Made by a program: the position numbers and the translations under genes
The notes under the pieces: model-generated
Told to the model about the DNA's origin: nothing
What the model saw: the letters and a program-made list of their open reading frames with translations, nothing else
Databases searched by the model: none
DNA from: Biomphalaria glabrata
Lineage: Eukaryota; Mollusca; Gastropoda; Planorbidae
DNA length: 64,000 nt
Assembly (NCBI RefSeq): GCF_947242115.1
Contig: NC_074726.1
Coordinates: 7,833,070 to 7,897,069 of the forward strand
Direction of reading: 5' to 3'
Part shown: piece after piece, positions 44,630-58,635 of the stretch
Position numbering within the stretch: position 1 is the first letter of the stretch
Layout: the number at the start of each line of letters is the position of its first letter

Positions 44630-45300
44630 AGTAATCCCAGACCTGTCGAGGCGGAGTTCAGCAAGTCTGGGGCAGTCAAACAGAATATGAGGCACGGTTT
44701 CCTCTTCTTACCCGCAGTGGGGGCACCGTGAATCGAAATTTGGCCATAGCCGTGAGAAATATGAGCCAACAGGACAGTGGCCTGTCCTGCACTGCGCTAT
44801 AATAGCTTGCTCAGGCCTGGACAGCCTCCACCACAGGGAAGTGCGGTCAGGGCGCCTCATGCGCTCCCAGACTCAACGGGCTTTTTTGGATTTGTCCCAG
44901 CACTCAAACCACTTTTCCATTTCTGTTTTTTTTTAATTATAGCCAGAGCTTGATGAAATCTTGCAGCCTGTTCAGTGGGTGGAATTTACCCTCCCTGGTG
45001 GGCCAAGGAGTCTGCAATAGTGTTGCCAGTCACACCTATGTGACTCGGTACCCACTGCACTATTACAGGGGTGCCATAGCGCTACTTTAAGTTGTGTGAG
45101 CCCATGATGACAGTGTCGATATTGGGGGGCCATGGTCTAGGGCTTTGCAAAGCCTGTAGTACAGATTTTGAGTCAGTGACCACAACAATCTGTGTTGCCC
45201 TCAAATGTCCCTCGCCGAGTTGAGAGTCAATGACCTTTAAGGCTTCACAGACTGCCATGATCTCCGCATCAAAACTCATCTCCCTTTGGCTAGCACTGTC
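44630..45300 (-). mobile_element. LINE family X copy retaining part of RNase H
   Basis: The - strand frame 45279-45082 reads MSFDAEIMAVCEALKVID and VVVTDSKSVLQAL, RNase H blocks with the catalytic Glu and Asp. After one in-frame TAG it continues QWVPSHIGVTGNTIADSLAH, the His/Asp end of RNase H. The zinc-knuckle tail lies at 44640-44930. The last ~80 bp of the LINE and its microsatellite tail are missing. This copy shows that family X has RNase H, pointing to the I-like group. Confidence 0.85.
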
Positions 45301-45344
45301 TCTAGATAAAACAAAATTAATTAAATACGACTAATTGTATAAGG

Positions 45345-45797
45345 CAGTGATGCCCAAAATACGGCCCGCGGGCCAGATCCGGACCGCGACGTGCTTCCAT
45401 CCGACCCACCGAAACGTGGGTACAAAATATAGAAAATCCCCCCTCCTCCCAAAAACAGTTTTCAAAATGTATCTTTACCTACGTTAGGGCCCCAAATTTT
45501 GTGTAATGGATTACCACCAAGGCATTTAACATTTGTGCGTTCATGAAATAGGACTATAGAAGAAAAAAAAACAAGAATAACAAAATATAAACAGAACTTA
45601 CGCCATTTTTTGAAGTCTAAAGAAAAAATTCAAATATCCCAATAATTCAATTTAAGCAGTACTAGATCCTCAGGTTTGAAATAAAATAGTTTCAGGTCAA
45701 TTTCATTAAGTTTTTCTATGTTTTCCCTCATGTGGCCCACGAGACTAGTGTTGGAAATTAAAATGGCCCGCAGATTGAATTAGGTTGAGCATCACTG
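45345..45797. mobile_element. 453-bp hAT element (CAGTGATGC ends)
   Basis: Left CAGTGATGCCCAAAAT faces right GTTGAGCATCACTG. Flanking 8-mers gtataagg and ttatatgg agree at 6 of 8. The interior has acggcccgcgggccagatcc, common to this hAT group. Another copy start is at 60256. Confidence 0.82.
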
Positions 45798-45799
45798 TT

Positions 45800-46180
45800 A
45801 TATGGCATCTGCAGTCCGGGACCCTTCCTTTATGCTCGCTCTCCATGTGAATCTATCCAGTACCACTTTTCCCAGCTGTTAGTGTCGATTTAATGTCGCG
45901 TTTGCATACATCGGTATACCTTAGAAGTGGACGACCAGCAGCTCTCCTTCCATCTGTTAGATCACCAAATTCAGCATACAGAAGTCTTGTAGGTCGACCT
46001 TGTGGCATTCTATGATTGTGACCAAGCCAGCCAAGGCGTCTGCTGCTGATAACAGCGGATGTCCTGGCACCCTGCTCCTCGTAGCACTTCCTCATTGGTT
46101 ATTTTATCTTGCCACCTTATTTTAAATATCCGCCTTAGGCATCGGACGTGGAAGATATTTAGCTTTATTCTTCCTGTCGT
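45800..46180 (-). mobile_element. LINE family U, C-terminal remnant
   Basis: Two - strand frames carry LNIFHVRCLRRIFKIRWQDK and RRLGWLGHNHRMPQGRP, then GRPLLRYTDVCKRDIKSTL, with one frame change between them. This order is the C-terminal end of a non-LTR reverse-transcriptase protein. A hAT element begins at its 5' side at 46181. Confidence 0.75.
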
Positions 46181-46420
46181 CAGGGCCGGTCCTACAGATT
46201 GCGGGGTCCTATGCGAAACGGATTGCGCGGGGCCCATTCTGGGTTGTGATATGGATAATAAGTGAAAATCAAGATTTTGTATTAGAAAATAAATTCCTCT
46301 TTGCATTTTATTCATTCTTTACCAAGTACAAAATCACTGTCAAATTAACTTTACGTGCCATCTGGTTAAAATTCACTTTAATATATCTTAAGATGGCAGG
46401 GTTTAGCTCCCTTTCTGCTA
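46181..46420 (+). mobile_element. hAT family H, left part
   Basis: CAGGGCCGGTCCTA start, then gcggggtcctatgcgaaacg and the interior ttttgtattagaaaataaat shared with 47280 and (inverted) 4030. No right end is found. Confidence 0.72.
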
Positions 46421-46429
46421 TTCTGCTAT

Positions 46430-46840
46430 ATTAAAACAAAATGAATTAAATGCTGCTAATTGATTAACTAATTTGGTTAATTATTTGATTGATTAGTGAA
46501 TTGTCGACTATGAAAAATTATGCATATTTTCAACTTGATCCGAGAATGGAAAGAGGGAGAAATAACGTGTACAAAACGTACTAAGGAGAAAAACTTATTT
46601 AGCCACATCTCTAAATAAGAAGCAAGTATGTCCCTTTTTCGATACCAAACAAAATAATTAACTATCAATAATAAAAAAAAAACTTATTCTTATTTGTTTG
46701 TTTTTAATTATTGTTAGGTAAAATAATAATTTGAAAGTTTCAGCTTCATCCGAGATTGGGTGTTACTTGTGCAAAATTTGTACCAGACAAACGGATTGCT
46801 GGGGTGAATTAATAAAAGCTTTGTAAAAAGCATGACATTT
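46430..46840 (+). repeat. Two adjacent repeat F units
   Basis: First unit: caacttgatccgagaatgga and ttagccacatct. Second: gtttcagcttcatccgagat and taataaaagctttgtaaaaa. Same arrangement as 22085-22500. Confidence 0.7.
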
Positions 46841-47185
46841 ATTTAAAGTCATACGTACAGTTAGTAAATGAGAATCAGAATCAAATAGGCCTACCTGCAC
46901 TGAAAACGTTGTACACTTGTCTGACAATAGTGTTTAGACTACTGGTTCCAAACGAGACTCCGACCAACGCGCCAGTTGAACAACGCTACGCTCTGCTGCG
47001 TAGCTGCTTCCGCGAGCTGTAGATCAATAATTTTTTTTTACAGTGAATAAAGTTCAATATCTAGACTACCCATGGGTTATACATGGTTCTACAAACGAAT
47101 AGCAGAGTGCGGGGTATACGAAGGAGCGGGGTTAACCAAATATATTTTGTTCATCAACATAACATAACGGAAATTGACATACCGG

Positions 47186-47723
47186 CAGGGCCAGCCTTAA
47201 CTAGTGCGGGGCCCTATGAGAAATGAATTGCGCGGGGCCTAGTCTGAGTAGGGTTAAGGAATAAGTGAAGATTTTGTATTAGAAAAATAAATTCGTCTTT
47301 GCATTTTATTCATTCTTTACTATGTGCAAAATCACGATCAAATTAACTTTACGAGCCTTGCGTGTAGCGAAGTCATACAGTATATCATCAAAATTCTGTT
47401 TCCTACATAGATCACGCTCAGTAGTAAGAATTGCCAAATTGTTTCAATCTGATCTTCTTAAATTTTTGATCTCAAGTAATTGAATGGCACCACACTACGA
47501 CAATTTTTTTCCTATTTTTCAGGAGATTATGATTCGTTTTCAGGAGATTTTAATAATTTCTGGAGATCTCCATTAGTTCCATGAAAATCAGGAGACCACA
47601 GAAACCATGTGATAAGTTATAATGGTCTAATGCTATAATTTACATCTTGAATTAGCGCGGGGCCTATGAAAGTGCGGGGCCTACTGCAGCCGCATAAGTT
47701 TCAGTGGCATAAAGCCGGCCCTG
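47186..47723 (+). mobile_element. hAT family H, full-length non-autonomous copy
   Basis: 538 bp, CAGGGCCAGCCTTAAC left and AAAGCCGGCCCTG right. Flanking cataccgg and catagcag agree at 6 of 8. Interior alignable to 3637-4145 inverted. Confidence 0.82.
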
Positions 47724-47729
47724 CATAGC

Positions 47730-48490
47730 AGTAGGTCTTTATACCTCCTATAGTTCGCTGTGTTATAGTGAAACGTAAATCCTAAAATCGGAAAGCTTTA
47801 GACCTCAAGAAACCTCAAGAAAACAAATGGTACTAATGGGGCAGAGTAATCAATTGTAACAAGTTTACGGCAGGTCACGCTTTACACATGCGGGGTATAT
47901 AAGATGCGGGTTGTACGATTTTGTTTTTTAATTATTTTGTAATTAGTGCGGGGAATACGTTAAGGGAATAGAGATTATACTCATGGCTACAATTACCTAT
48001 TCACAAAGGGAGATTACTCCTAACCACATTCGGTCCTTAATGGCTCCTTAAGATAATCTTCCTTTTTTATTTGATTTGATTTGTTGATTTGAGGCACATC
48101 GGCACAATTTAGGCCATGTCGTGCCTGCAGTCCCCCAAGGACCACTCTCTCTCTAAACAACGAGGGCCAGATTCTATACAGTAGTATAATTAAAATTAAG
48201 GTCTATTCACAGTTAAAATAGTAAAGGTAGTAAAAATTTAAATATTTGGTAAAAATCTAATGTAAATAGTGCATGTTCACAATTTCAGAAATCAGATCTT
48301 CGTAGATAGCCTTTTTTATTTAGTACCAGGTAACCAAGTTTCGGTGGGAAGTTGGTATCCGAACTCATTTTGGAAAACTTTTTTATTAAATAACGAAAAT
48401 GATCGTCCAGGAAACGCCTTTCAGTCCTAAAGCTTGTTTATATGTTATTTCTACATGAAAGTCTCTTAAGAGCACCTAGTTAGTTCCCCT
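47730..48490. other. Spacer with dispersed repeat E
   Basis: At about 48060-48130 aatttaggccatgtcgtgcc recurs at 58938-58960. The remainder is unassigned. No gene is seen. Confidence 0.4.
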
Positions 48491-48494
48491 TATC

Positions 48495-48793
48495 AGACCT
48501 TGCGATGTATTGGGCAGATGACGTAAAGCACACGGTTAACGAGGGTGACATGTGGTCTTGTGTTGTCTTTATATGAGAAAAGAGTCCTTGTATATCAATA
48601 AATCTTAGTCTTAGAACAACTACCAACCGCCTTAGCTTTTTTTCCCAACTAATGTCAGGTACCCATTAGAGATGGGTGGATTCATAGGCGCACTAAAAAT
48701 CCCGAAATTCACAATCCCAGTCTTCAGCGAGAATCGAACCCAGGATCTCCGGTGTGGAAGCCAAGCACTTTACCACACAACCACTGCGCCTCC
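48495..48793 (-). mobile_element. tRNA-derived SINE family A with a short insertion
   Basis: Head complement at 48725-48793 (gagaatcgaacccaggatct and ctttaccacacaaccactgc), body aatgtcaggtacccattaga, tail tatcagaccttgcgatgtat. A ~65-bp unrelated stretch (about 48553-48618) interrupts the body. Confidence 0.82.
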
Positions 48794-48799
48794 TTTAAA

Positions 48800-49220
48800 A
48801 AGCCCCCTTTACTCTTGAAAAAGCGTTGCTCACATCTAGTCCATTTACATTTCGGCTTTTGAGTACAACAATTGGCCTATTATTGGCTTAGAAGAAGGTC
48901 TTTGCAGTGTATCTCTCAAAAGGTTACGAGCATAAATTAGCTAGTGATGCAAAGTCTCTAGGTTAAAGGGTAAAGTATAAATTTTGTAACAAAGTAAAAT
49001 GTCGCACTCTTTCATATCAGGTCCTACATACATAAATACTACAATTGCTCAGTTTAGAGTATAGGATTCGGTAAAAAAAAAAGTGTTGAATATGTCTCAG
49101 ACTCTCCTAAGATAAAAAGCACAATATAAAGTTATACATCTACAAAAATTGCAATTGCCCATCGCAGATGTGATGGGGGGGTGGGGGGAGTCTATGTATT
49201 TTAAGAACCACTGATATTAT
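48800..49220. other. Unassigned sequence
   Basis: No gene or repeat family is recognised. A poly(G)-rich stretch lies at about 49172-49190. Confidence 0.4.
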
Positions 49221-49224
49221 AAAT

Positions 49225-49350
49225 TACAGTGGTTCCTTCAAAAAAAAAAAGGATGGCTACGTCCCTTCGGTATCCATGTATTAATCTAGTCAAGCATGTC
49301 AATTAGCGACTCAAACTCAACTAAGTTTACCTGGATGAGTCAAAGCTTTA
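49225..49350 (-). mobile_element. LINE family W 3'-end fragment
   Basis: Diverged inverted copy: cagtggttccttcaaaaaaa, ggatggctacgtcc and aattagcgactcaaactc follow the family order. Confidence 0.5.
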
Positions 49351-49611
49351 ATTGAGAAATGTGACTTGTGTCTAAAATGAAAGTAGACTATAACATTACA
49401 AAACAAATGTAGACCTACATTTCAATTGTTATATTCATAGCTTATTGTGTAGGCCTAAGTCGAAAGAAAAAAAGGTAACTTTTCTATTAAGATTTGCTTA
49501 TTATTATATAAAAAGTGTTGGTTTTTTTTTCAAAAAAACAAAAACAACAAAGCTTATCTAAGGGTAAGAACCACACACACAAAACACTGTCATATATATT
49601 TATTCTTCAGG

Positions 49612-49800
49612 TATAAGCTCCCTTTGTTCTATATAAACAAAATTAATTAATTAATTACAACTATTCGATTGTTTAATTTTTTGTATTCATGTATTGTCAT
49701 CGACTATGAATGGGAATTCGGAAAATTATAACGTGTACAAGACGTAATGAGGGTGGAAAACTGCAAGGTTCATCTTACCAATCGGACTACTCGTCTGACT
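49612..49800 (+). repeat. Dispersed repeat F, partial
   Basis: The blocks ataagctccctttgttctat, tcatgtattgtcatcgacta and ataacgtgtacaagacg; the central part is lost. Confidence 0.55.
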
Positions 49801-50066
49801 CTGAACCCTTCAATAGTAAAATGTAACGATTGGCTTTATATGCAATAGCTTCACAAATTTTGGCGCCTAGGAAATGAAAGAAGAAACATTAAGTAAATTT
49901 TGCTTTCGCGCATTTCCTTGTAAAACAATAGTCTACAAGTGTTTGAAGGCAAAGCCTGCTAACAAATGATTACACAAAACGTGCAATGCTTGAGCCTATC
50001 TAAAGACCGCAAATGAATTAATAAGATAAGATTCTACCCAACCATCTTGTTCTTATTAATTTAAAT

Positions 50067-50144
50067 GTTTGCTAGAGGCTTACATATCACATATCTAATA
50101 TGAACCATATGAAAATTTCATATTAGATTCTTGAACATATTACT
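50067..50144. repeat. Left copy of a 78-bp direct repeat flanking a LINE
   Basis: Matches 50633-50710 with two differences. Inside, TCTAATATGAA and TTCATATTAGA form an 11-bp inverted repeat. Confidence 0.93.
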
Positions 50145-50632
50145 CATCATCGTCATCATCAAACTCCATTAGAGTGAGGGCTTGAGAGGCTCAAATCCTC
50201 TCTTGCAAAAGCCCTGGACAGAAACCCTGCTGTCTTGCGTAGTGCATAAATGTCGCCATACAGGTCGAGAATTTTGGGTTTCCCAGACCTGTCGAGACGG
50301 AGATCAGCAAGTCTGGGGCAGTCAAACAGAATATGAGGCACGGTTTCCTCTTGTTCCCCGCAGCGGGGGCACCGTGGATCAAAATTTGGCCATAGCCGCG
50401 AGAAATATGAGCCAACAGGACAGTGGCCTGTCCTGCACTGTGCTATAATAGCTTGCTCAGGCCTTGACAGCCTCCACCAGGGGGAAGGGCGGTCAGGGCG
50501 CCTCATGCGCTCCCAGACTCCACGGGCTTTTTGGGACTTGCCCCAGCACTCAAACCACTTTTCCATTTCTGTTTTTTTGTATTATAGCCAGGGCTTGATG
50601 AAAGCTTACAGCCTGATCAGTGGGTGTAATTT
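50145..50632 (-). mobile_element. LINE family X, 5'-truncated young copy
   Basis: 50566-50159 (- strand) codes 135 residues, MEKWFECWGKSQKARG... with knuckle CPRCGEQEETVPHILFDCP, uninterrupted. The 3' end has a TGATGA-type tail. It is framed exactly by the 78-bp direct repeats. Confidence 0.9.
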
Positions 50633-50710
50633 GTTTGCTAGAGGCTTACATATCACATATCTAATATGAACCATATCAAAATTTCATATTAGATTCTTGG
50701 ACATATTACT
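50633..50710. repeat. Right copy of the 78-bp direct repeat
   Basis: Partner of 50067-50144. Only two substitutions separate them. Confidence 0.93.
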
Positions 50711-51175
50711 AGCGGTTCGTAGTAAATCCCGGTTGATGGTTTGACTCGACCTACTACCTTTCATGTGATGGCAGCAGCATTTGACTCATTGTGTCAAATT
50801 CTCTAAATAAAATAAATTGCTGTTGATTGATGTCAGAAATTATACAAATGTTACATCGTAACAGGGCCTCCCATATGACTAAAAAGAATTAAAGAAAATA
50901 AAAGCAGCGTAACTTTGATCGAATCTCAAACATAGTAAAGCTCTATTGCTCTATGTCTGCTAGACTAGCTGCAAGAAGACCTTTTGGTGATAATGCTGAG
51001 ACTTTATTTCAAGTCTGGTGCATCAAATGGAGATATGGAGATGGGGGTTCTAACGAATCAGAGGATAGTCAGCAAATCGGCTTCGATTGGAAAGAACTAG
51101 GCTTATGAAATCAGGGTCTTTTTTTTTTTTTTTTTCAAATAACCATTTTGCAATAGTCTAGACTACATGTGAGGC

Positions 51176-51545
51176 CAGGGTGGCCCTAACAATCGCGGGT
51201 CTCTATGTGGCACGGATTGCTGGGCCTAGCCTTGGTAGGGATATGCATGACAAAATTAAAATTGTGTAGGCCTATTAGAAAATACTTTAATCTTTGAAAT
51301 AAATGTTTAATAAACGAAAGCTTGCAATTCCGTTATTATTTAATGGCATGCCAAAATGACTATTTTGTCTATTTTCAGTAGATTTGTTTGAGTTTTCAGA
51401 TTTTAATAATTTTATTAGGCCCTGGAAAATCATGAGGTCGCGGAACCCCTGTTATTATGTATGGTTTAATTTAATAATTTACATCTAGAATTAGCGCGGG
51501 GCCTATGAAAGTGCGGGGCCCACTTCGACCGCATAGGTTGCAAAA
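51176..51545 (+). mobile_element. hAT family H, decayed copy
   Basis: Start cagggtggccctaac, interior gcgcggggcctatgaaagtg shared with 47655-47675. The right terminus is not clean. Confidence 0.6.
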
Positions 51546-51549
51546 GCTT

Positions 51550-52495
51550 TCACGACCCACTGGCAGGGAGCGGGGGAGGGAAGAGGTATGTTGGCCAATT
51601 TGATAACTGCGGGTGCGGTTCAATTTTAGTGTAGAAAGCACAGTTTCTGAATAAAAGTAAAGATCCCTACATTAAATGAGACGGTTGTCGATACCCTTGG
51701 CTGTGCATATGTCTGGCATAACTAAACTATTATCCAAAACAATAAAATAAATACAGATCTAAATATATCTTTAAATCTAAACGTTCTTGTACAAAACTGA
51801 ATTCAGAGTTCATATCCAAATTTGTTCTAGATTTTATTAATATTCGAATAATATTATAGGTCTGGATCTTAGTACTCTTATAGTTATACGTTATACAGAC
51901 ATGCCGAGAAGAATCTCTACAAAAACTCTCAGGGAAAGAAACGAAATTGCTCAAGCTCATCCCCTCGCTTCCTGTCTGATCTTTATTCGACATTCTGGGA
52001 CATTCATCTGATCTGGTTCTAAATAGATCTGTTACCAAATTAGTTCAAACTCTACTGTTAAGTATTTATGTTTGATGTGTTATTTATGAAAGTAATTATT
52101 ATTACTGCATCTTTATTGGTTTTACACAACACCGCTTTCAATGGCTGAATTACATAACAGAAGTCTAGTCTAGACTCTAGTAGAACTTGGCTGGCGAACT
52201 GTCAGTAATCAGTTGAACAGTTCAGTAGTGTCAGAGAAGAGTTACTCAGACCCTCAGAGTAGTCAGTAAACTGTAAAGTAGATAAGATTCTTAGACGTCT
52301 TAAGTTAGTTATGTTATATTATTGAAAAAAATGAATGATATTGAATATAACTTATTAGACTACTAGAATTCTAGATATAGAAAACTAGTAATAGATCTAG
52401 AATTTCAATAGTCAATAGATTCTAGAATCTAGAGTAGGCCTAGAAGAAGTACAGCAAGACAGTGCAAGTAAGTTGCCTGAACTAGAAGTAAATGA
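51550..52495. other. CTAG-rich sequence upstream of the UBE2E-like gene
   Basis: Dense tctaga/ctagat motifs. A strong donor-like AA|GTAAGT follows cagcaagacagtgc near 52468 and could end a 5' untranslated exon that splices to 54968; this is a guess. The - strand 102-codon frame at 51730-52038 has no recognisable motif. Confidence 0.3.
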
Positions 52496-52499
52496 TACA

Positions 52500-53998
52500 A
52501 GAAAATGGGATCCAAAAACTTAGTATTAGCAAACATTAAAGTATCATTAAACTGAATAAAGCATCTGTACCTGATGGTATTCCAGCTAGATTACTCTTGA
52601 AAGAAATAAGCAATGAGCTAGGACCAATGTTCAAAATACTTTTTCATGCATCTCTTAACCAGGGCAAGATACCAAGGGACTGGAAAGAAGCTTAGAATGT
52701 CACCCCAGCCCCCCCTATTAAAAAGGAGAAAAATCTGACCCAGGAAACTACAGACCAGTATCACTAACCAGCTTCACATGTCAAATCCTAGAACACATAT
52801 TGTAGCAACATAATAAACCACTTAGTTAGACAAACATAATGTCCTTACTCCATACCAACATGGCTTTAGGAAATATAGATCTAGATCATGTGAAACACAA
52901 CTAATAGAACTAATTGATGACTTTTCAAAAAGTTTAGATGATAGTGAGCAAATAGATGCTATCTTATTAGATTTTTCCAAGGTTTTTGACAAAGTTAACC
53001 ACCATAGTTTGCTTAAAAAATTAAAATATTTTGGCAATGATGGTCCATTGTATCAGTGGATTAAAGATTTTCTGATAGGATGAGAACAAACTGTAATAAT
53101 AAATGACTCTAAATCAACACCAATAACAGTAAACACAGGTGTACCTCAATGAACAGTCTTAGGTGCACTACTATTTTTAATTTACATAAACGATTGCATA
53201 ATATATAGAACATTAAAAACAACACAAGATACAGAAATTTTACTTGTAAAGAGAATTAGTATGAATTACAGAAATGGGAATCAAATTGGAGCATGTCTTT
53301 CCACCCAGAAAAATGTCAGCTATTGAGTAACAAAAAACTTTAGAAATCAAATTAATTCCACTTATCTTATTCATGGTAATAAACCAGTAACACAGACTAG
53401 AAATGCAAAATACGTAAGTGTTATAATAAATGAAAAACTGTCATGGAAACTATCAAAAAATCAAACAAAGCATTAGGATTTATTAAAAGAAATTTTTATA
53501 AATCAAATTAGAACATATTAAAATGTTATTTAACCTTGGTTAGGCCAATAATGGAATATGCATCCTCTGTTTGGGATCCCTCAACTCAAGAAAATATTAA
53601 GAAACTGGAACAGACACAAAATAGAGCAGTGAGATTCGACTAGAGTAACACCTTTAGTAAAATCACTAAATTTAGACATCCTTCAGGACAGAAGACTTAA
53701 AAGTAAAGTAGCAATTATACATAAAACACTGAACCATAATCTTCAAATACAAAAACAAAATCTAATAAAATACTCAGACAGACACAAAGATAAAGTAGGC
53801 ACATTCCTCGTTCCATATGCTAGGACAAATTTGTACAAATGCTCCTTCTTCCCTAGTGCTATAAGAGCATGGAATGAGTGCCTGAGCTAGCCAGGAAAAC
53901 CAGTGACTTAGCAGAATTTAGGTCATTGGTTAATATGCATGACGCGTAGGATGTAATAATCTTTTTAAAAGTAACGTCTGTATTATATAAGATAAGAG
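52500..53998 (+). mobile_element. LINE family W with recognisable reverse transcriptase
   Basis: In order: NKASVPDGIPARLLLKEIS (52554-52612), LNQGKIPRDWKEA (52655-52692), HGFR..SCETQLIELIDDF (about 52861-52925), DAILLDFSKVFDKVNHHSLL (RT motif A, 52956-53014), NTGVPQ..VLGALLFLIYIND (motif B region, 53136-53190), LVRPIMEYASSVWDPSTQEN (53538-53597), and the family 3' end to taagataaga. The catalytic YxDD block is missing or degraded, and several stops and frame changes are present. The protein is of CR1/Jockey type. The 3' end matches at least seven shorter copies in this window. It probably sits in the 5' intron or promoter region of the UBE2E-like gene. Confidence 0.87.
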
Positions 53999-54399
53999 AA
54001 GATTTTAAGAATATTAGTGACAACATCTAGTCTTATAAGGATTAAATGTTCACTGACTATTTTAAGTATTTGAAATATTTATATAGAAATATGTATTAGT
54101 ATTCTTAAGACTAAGAGTTAAATAGTTTGTTAACATTTTCAGAAACGGATTACAGATGAGATATATACTCATATTAATATCTAGATCTACATATATTCAA
54201 TTGTAACATATTTTTACTGTAGTCTAGCAATCTAAGAGTGTAAATCTAGATCTAGATCCAAATCTAGTAATTAAATTCTAGTTGGAAAAAGAATTATAAA
54301 TAGATTTACTAATTTTTATATAGGCTTCTTTTTACTTTAATTGCTTGATAGCTCATGTAGTAAAATGTCTAGAATACAACTACGAATAATGAATAATTT

Positions 54400-54404
54400 C
54401 ATTT

Positions 54405-54437
<33 letters not shown>
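54400..54437. repeat. Poly(T) run
   Basis: About 38 T. Probably the poly(A) tail of a decayed - strand retro-insertion, or simple slippage. Confidence 0.8.
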
Positions 54438-54438
<1 letters not shown>

Positions 54439-54529
54439 TGTGACATCTGAAATCCTATTTTTCATATAAGTATAGATTGATTTTTATCTTATAAATTCAT
54501 TGTTTTGTGTGTTTGTTTGTTTTTTCTGT

Positions 54530-54720
54530 TTGATTCAAGCAACCCATTCTGTGCTCTTTGTGTAACTTGGAATGAAAGTTATCTAATACTTTTCTAGAAA
54601 ATAAATGTAAATTTGTCTGATACGTTGCATTAGAAATTATTATTTATCTTTGTGTCTTTCTGGGTGTTATATAAGGTTATGTTATGTATAAGAACTGTGT
54701 TAGTTTCTGCAATAAATACA
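54530..54720 (-). mobile_element. LINE family W fragment, old
   Basis: The stretch caagcaacccattctgtgct and tatttatctttgtgtctttctg follow LINE W in inverted order but are diverged. Confidence 0.45.
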
Positions 54721-54967
54721 TAATTAGGATGTCTGGTTTGTAAAATTCATTTAAAATAATTTGGAATAGCCACTTCTTGTTTTATGGTTTTTCATACTAT
54801 TCTAAAATGTTCTGTTTCTATACCTTTTTTCCCCCCATACTTGCACTCCAACTAACTCCTTGAAAACTTTTGCTGGCAATGTTAGTGTAATTTATATTTT
54901 GTATATATTATATATTTGAAACGAGTGCTAGGAATACTTGCTTTACTATCAGCTCTTTTATCTGCAG

Positions 54968-55030
54968 GTCTGTTTTTATTAATTGGAGAAAAAGCCACCC
55001 AAAGCAGATACTGTTGGAAATATCTAGGCA
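54968..55030 (+). other. 5' UTR part of the first coding exon, UBE2E-like gene
   Basis: The acceptor cttttatctgcag ends at 54967. An in-frame TAG lies two codons before the ATG (55025-55027), so translation cannot begin further upstream in this exon. An upstream untranslated exon is implied but not identified. Confidence 0.5.
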
Positions 55031-57541
<2,511 letters not shown>

Positions 57542-58635
57542 TGACAAAAAAAAAAATCAAGGGGGCATTTTTTTTTCTCTACTTTCTTTTTTTTAACAAT
57601 AACATGGCATTGAGGCATAGCATTATAATTGTACCTTGAGAAAATTCTGAAAATGTCTCAACAAAATAATAGTTTGTTCAACTTTTTAAAATATTGATTT
57701 TATAATGGCAAAACCTTTTCAATTTTATTTTCTAAAGAAATCTTTGTTTTAATGTGTTATTGCTATCCAACCTTGTTCTATCAAACTTCTTGTAGTCTGC
57801 TTTGACCTGTTTACTTTTTGTTCTCCTTATTGTCAACTATTTGAAATAGTAGCATTGTATAACTAGGCAACAGTAAATTAAATATTTTAACGACATATTT
57901 TCATGGTTTCGTTTAGGAATTATGTAACAACCTTTGAAAATGTACCAACTCTGAAAAATGTATCCTGTTTTGAAGATTCAGAATAACTATAAGGATTGTA
58001 TCCCCACAGCCACTTAAGAATTCAGCATATGCTTAATTTTATTTGATATCTCGTCCATGATAATGAATCCTTTACAAATGTACATTGAGAAATATTGCGT
58101 TTGTAATATTTGTGGTTGATGTAACAAGGGTAAGGGCATGTATAATGAATTTCCATGGCTCTAGGCTGACCTTTTAGTAGTTCTTGTTCTGTTAAATGCC
58201 AGTGCATATTTTTTTCTTTTTGAGTAATTATCATTGTCTCCTGAAAGAAAATATAGAGGCAATGTTTCTATTTTAGTTTCGTATGCTCTCTGGGTTTCTA
58301 ATGCCATGCTTTTTTATTTTGGATCTGCCATTTTTTTTTTGTACATTTGTTGTGTATATGACTGGTTTTGTTTTTAAGTCTCAACATTAACATGTCTTTG
58401 AAAATGTTGTTAGATCAGTTGATGTTTTGAAGTGAAAACGATGAAGTAATTTTTTGTGTGCGAATGTTATTTTTGAGAGTGTAGATGGTTACGTTGTTGT
58501 TCAACATTTATTTGGGCTAGTATGTTGTTGTTATTTTGTAAATAATGTAGAGTTATAGTATGAAGAACTTTGTTTCCTCCAAACATTTTTCATTCCTCTC
58601 TGAACCACGAATAAAAATTGAAATTTTCCTGCCTG
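57542..58635 (+). other. 3' UTR of the UBE2E-like gene
   Basis: About 1.1 kb, AT-rich, without repeats, ending just after the AATAAA at 58610-58615. Confidence 0.65.
58610..58615 (+). terminator. Poly(A) signal AATAAA, UBE2E-like gene
   Basis: First canonical AATAAA after the stop codon. A GT-rich stretch follows within ~40 bp. Confidence 0.6.

Noticed and set aside
51730-52038. 102-codon - strand frame as a gene
   Set aside because: It is AT-rich, has no domain or splice context, and is of a length expected by chance in 64 kb of six-frame sequence.
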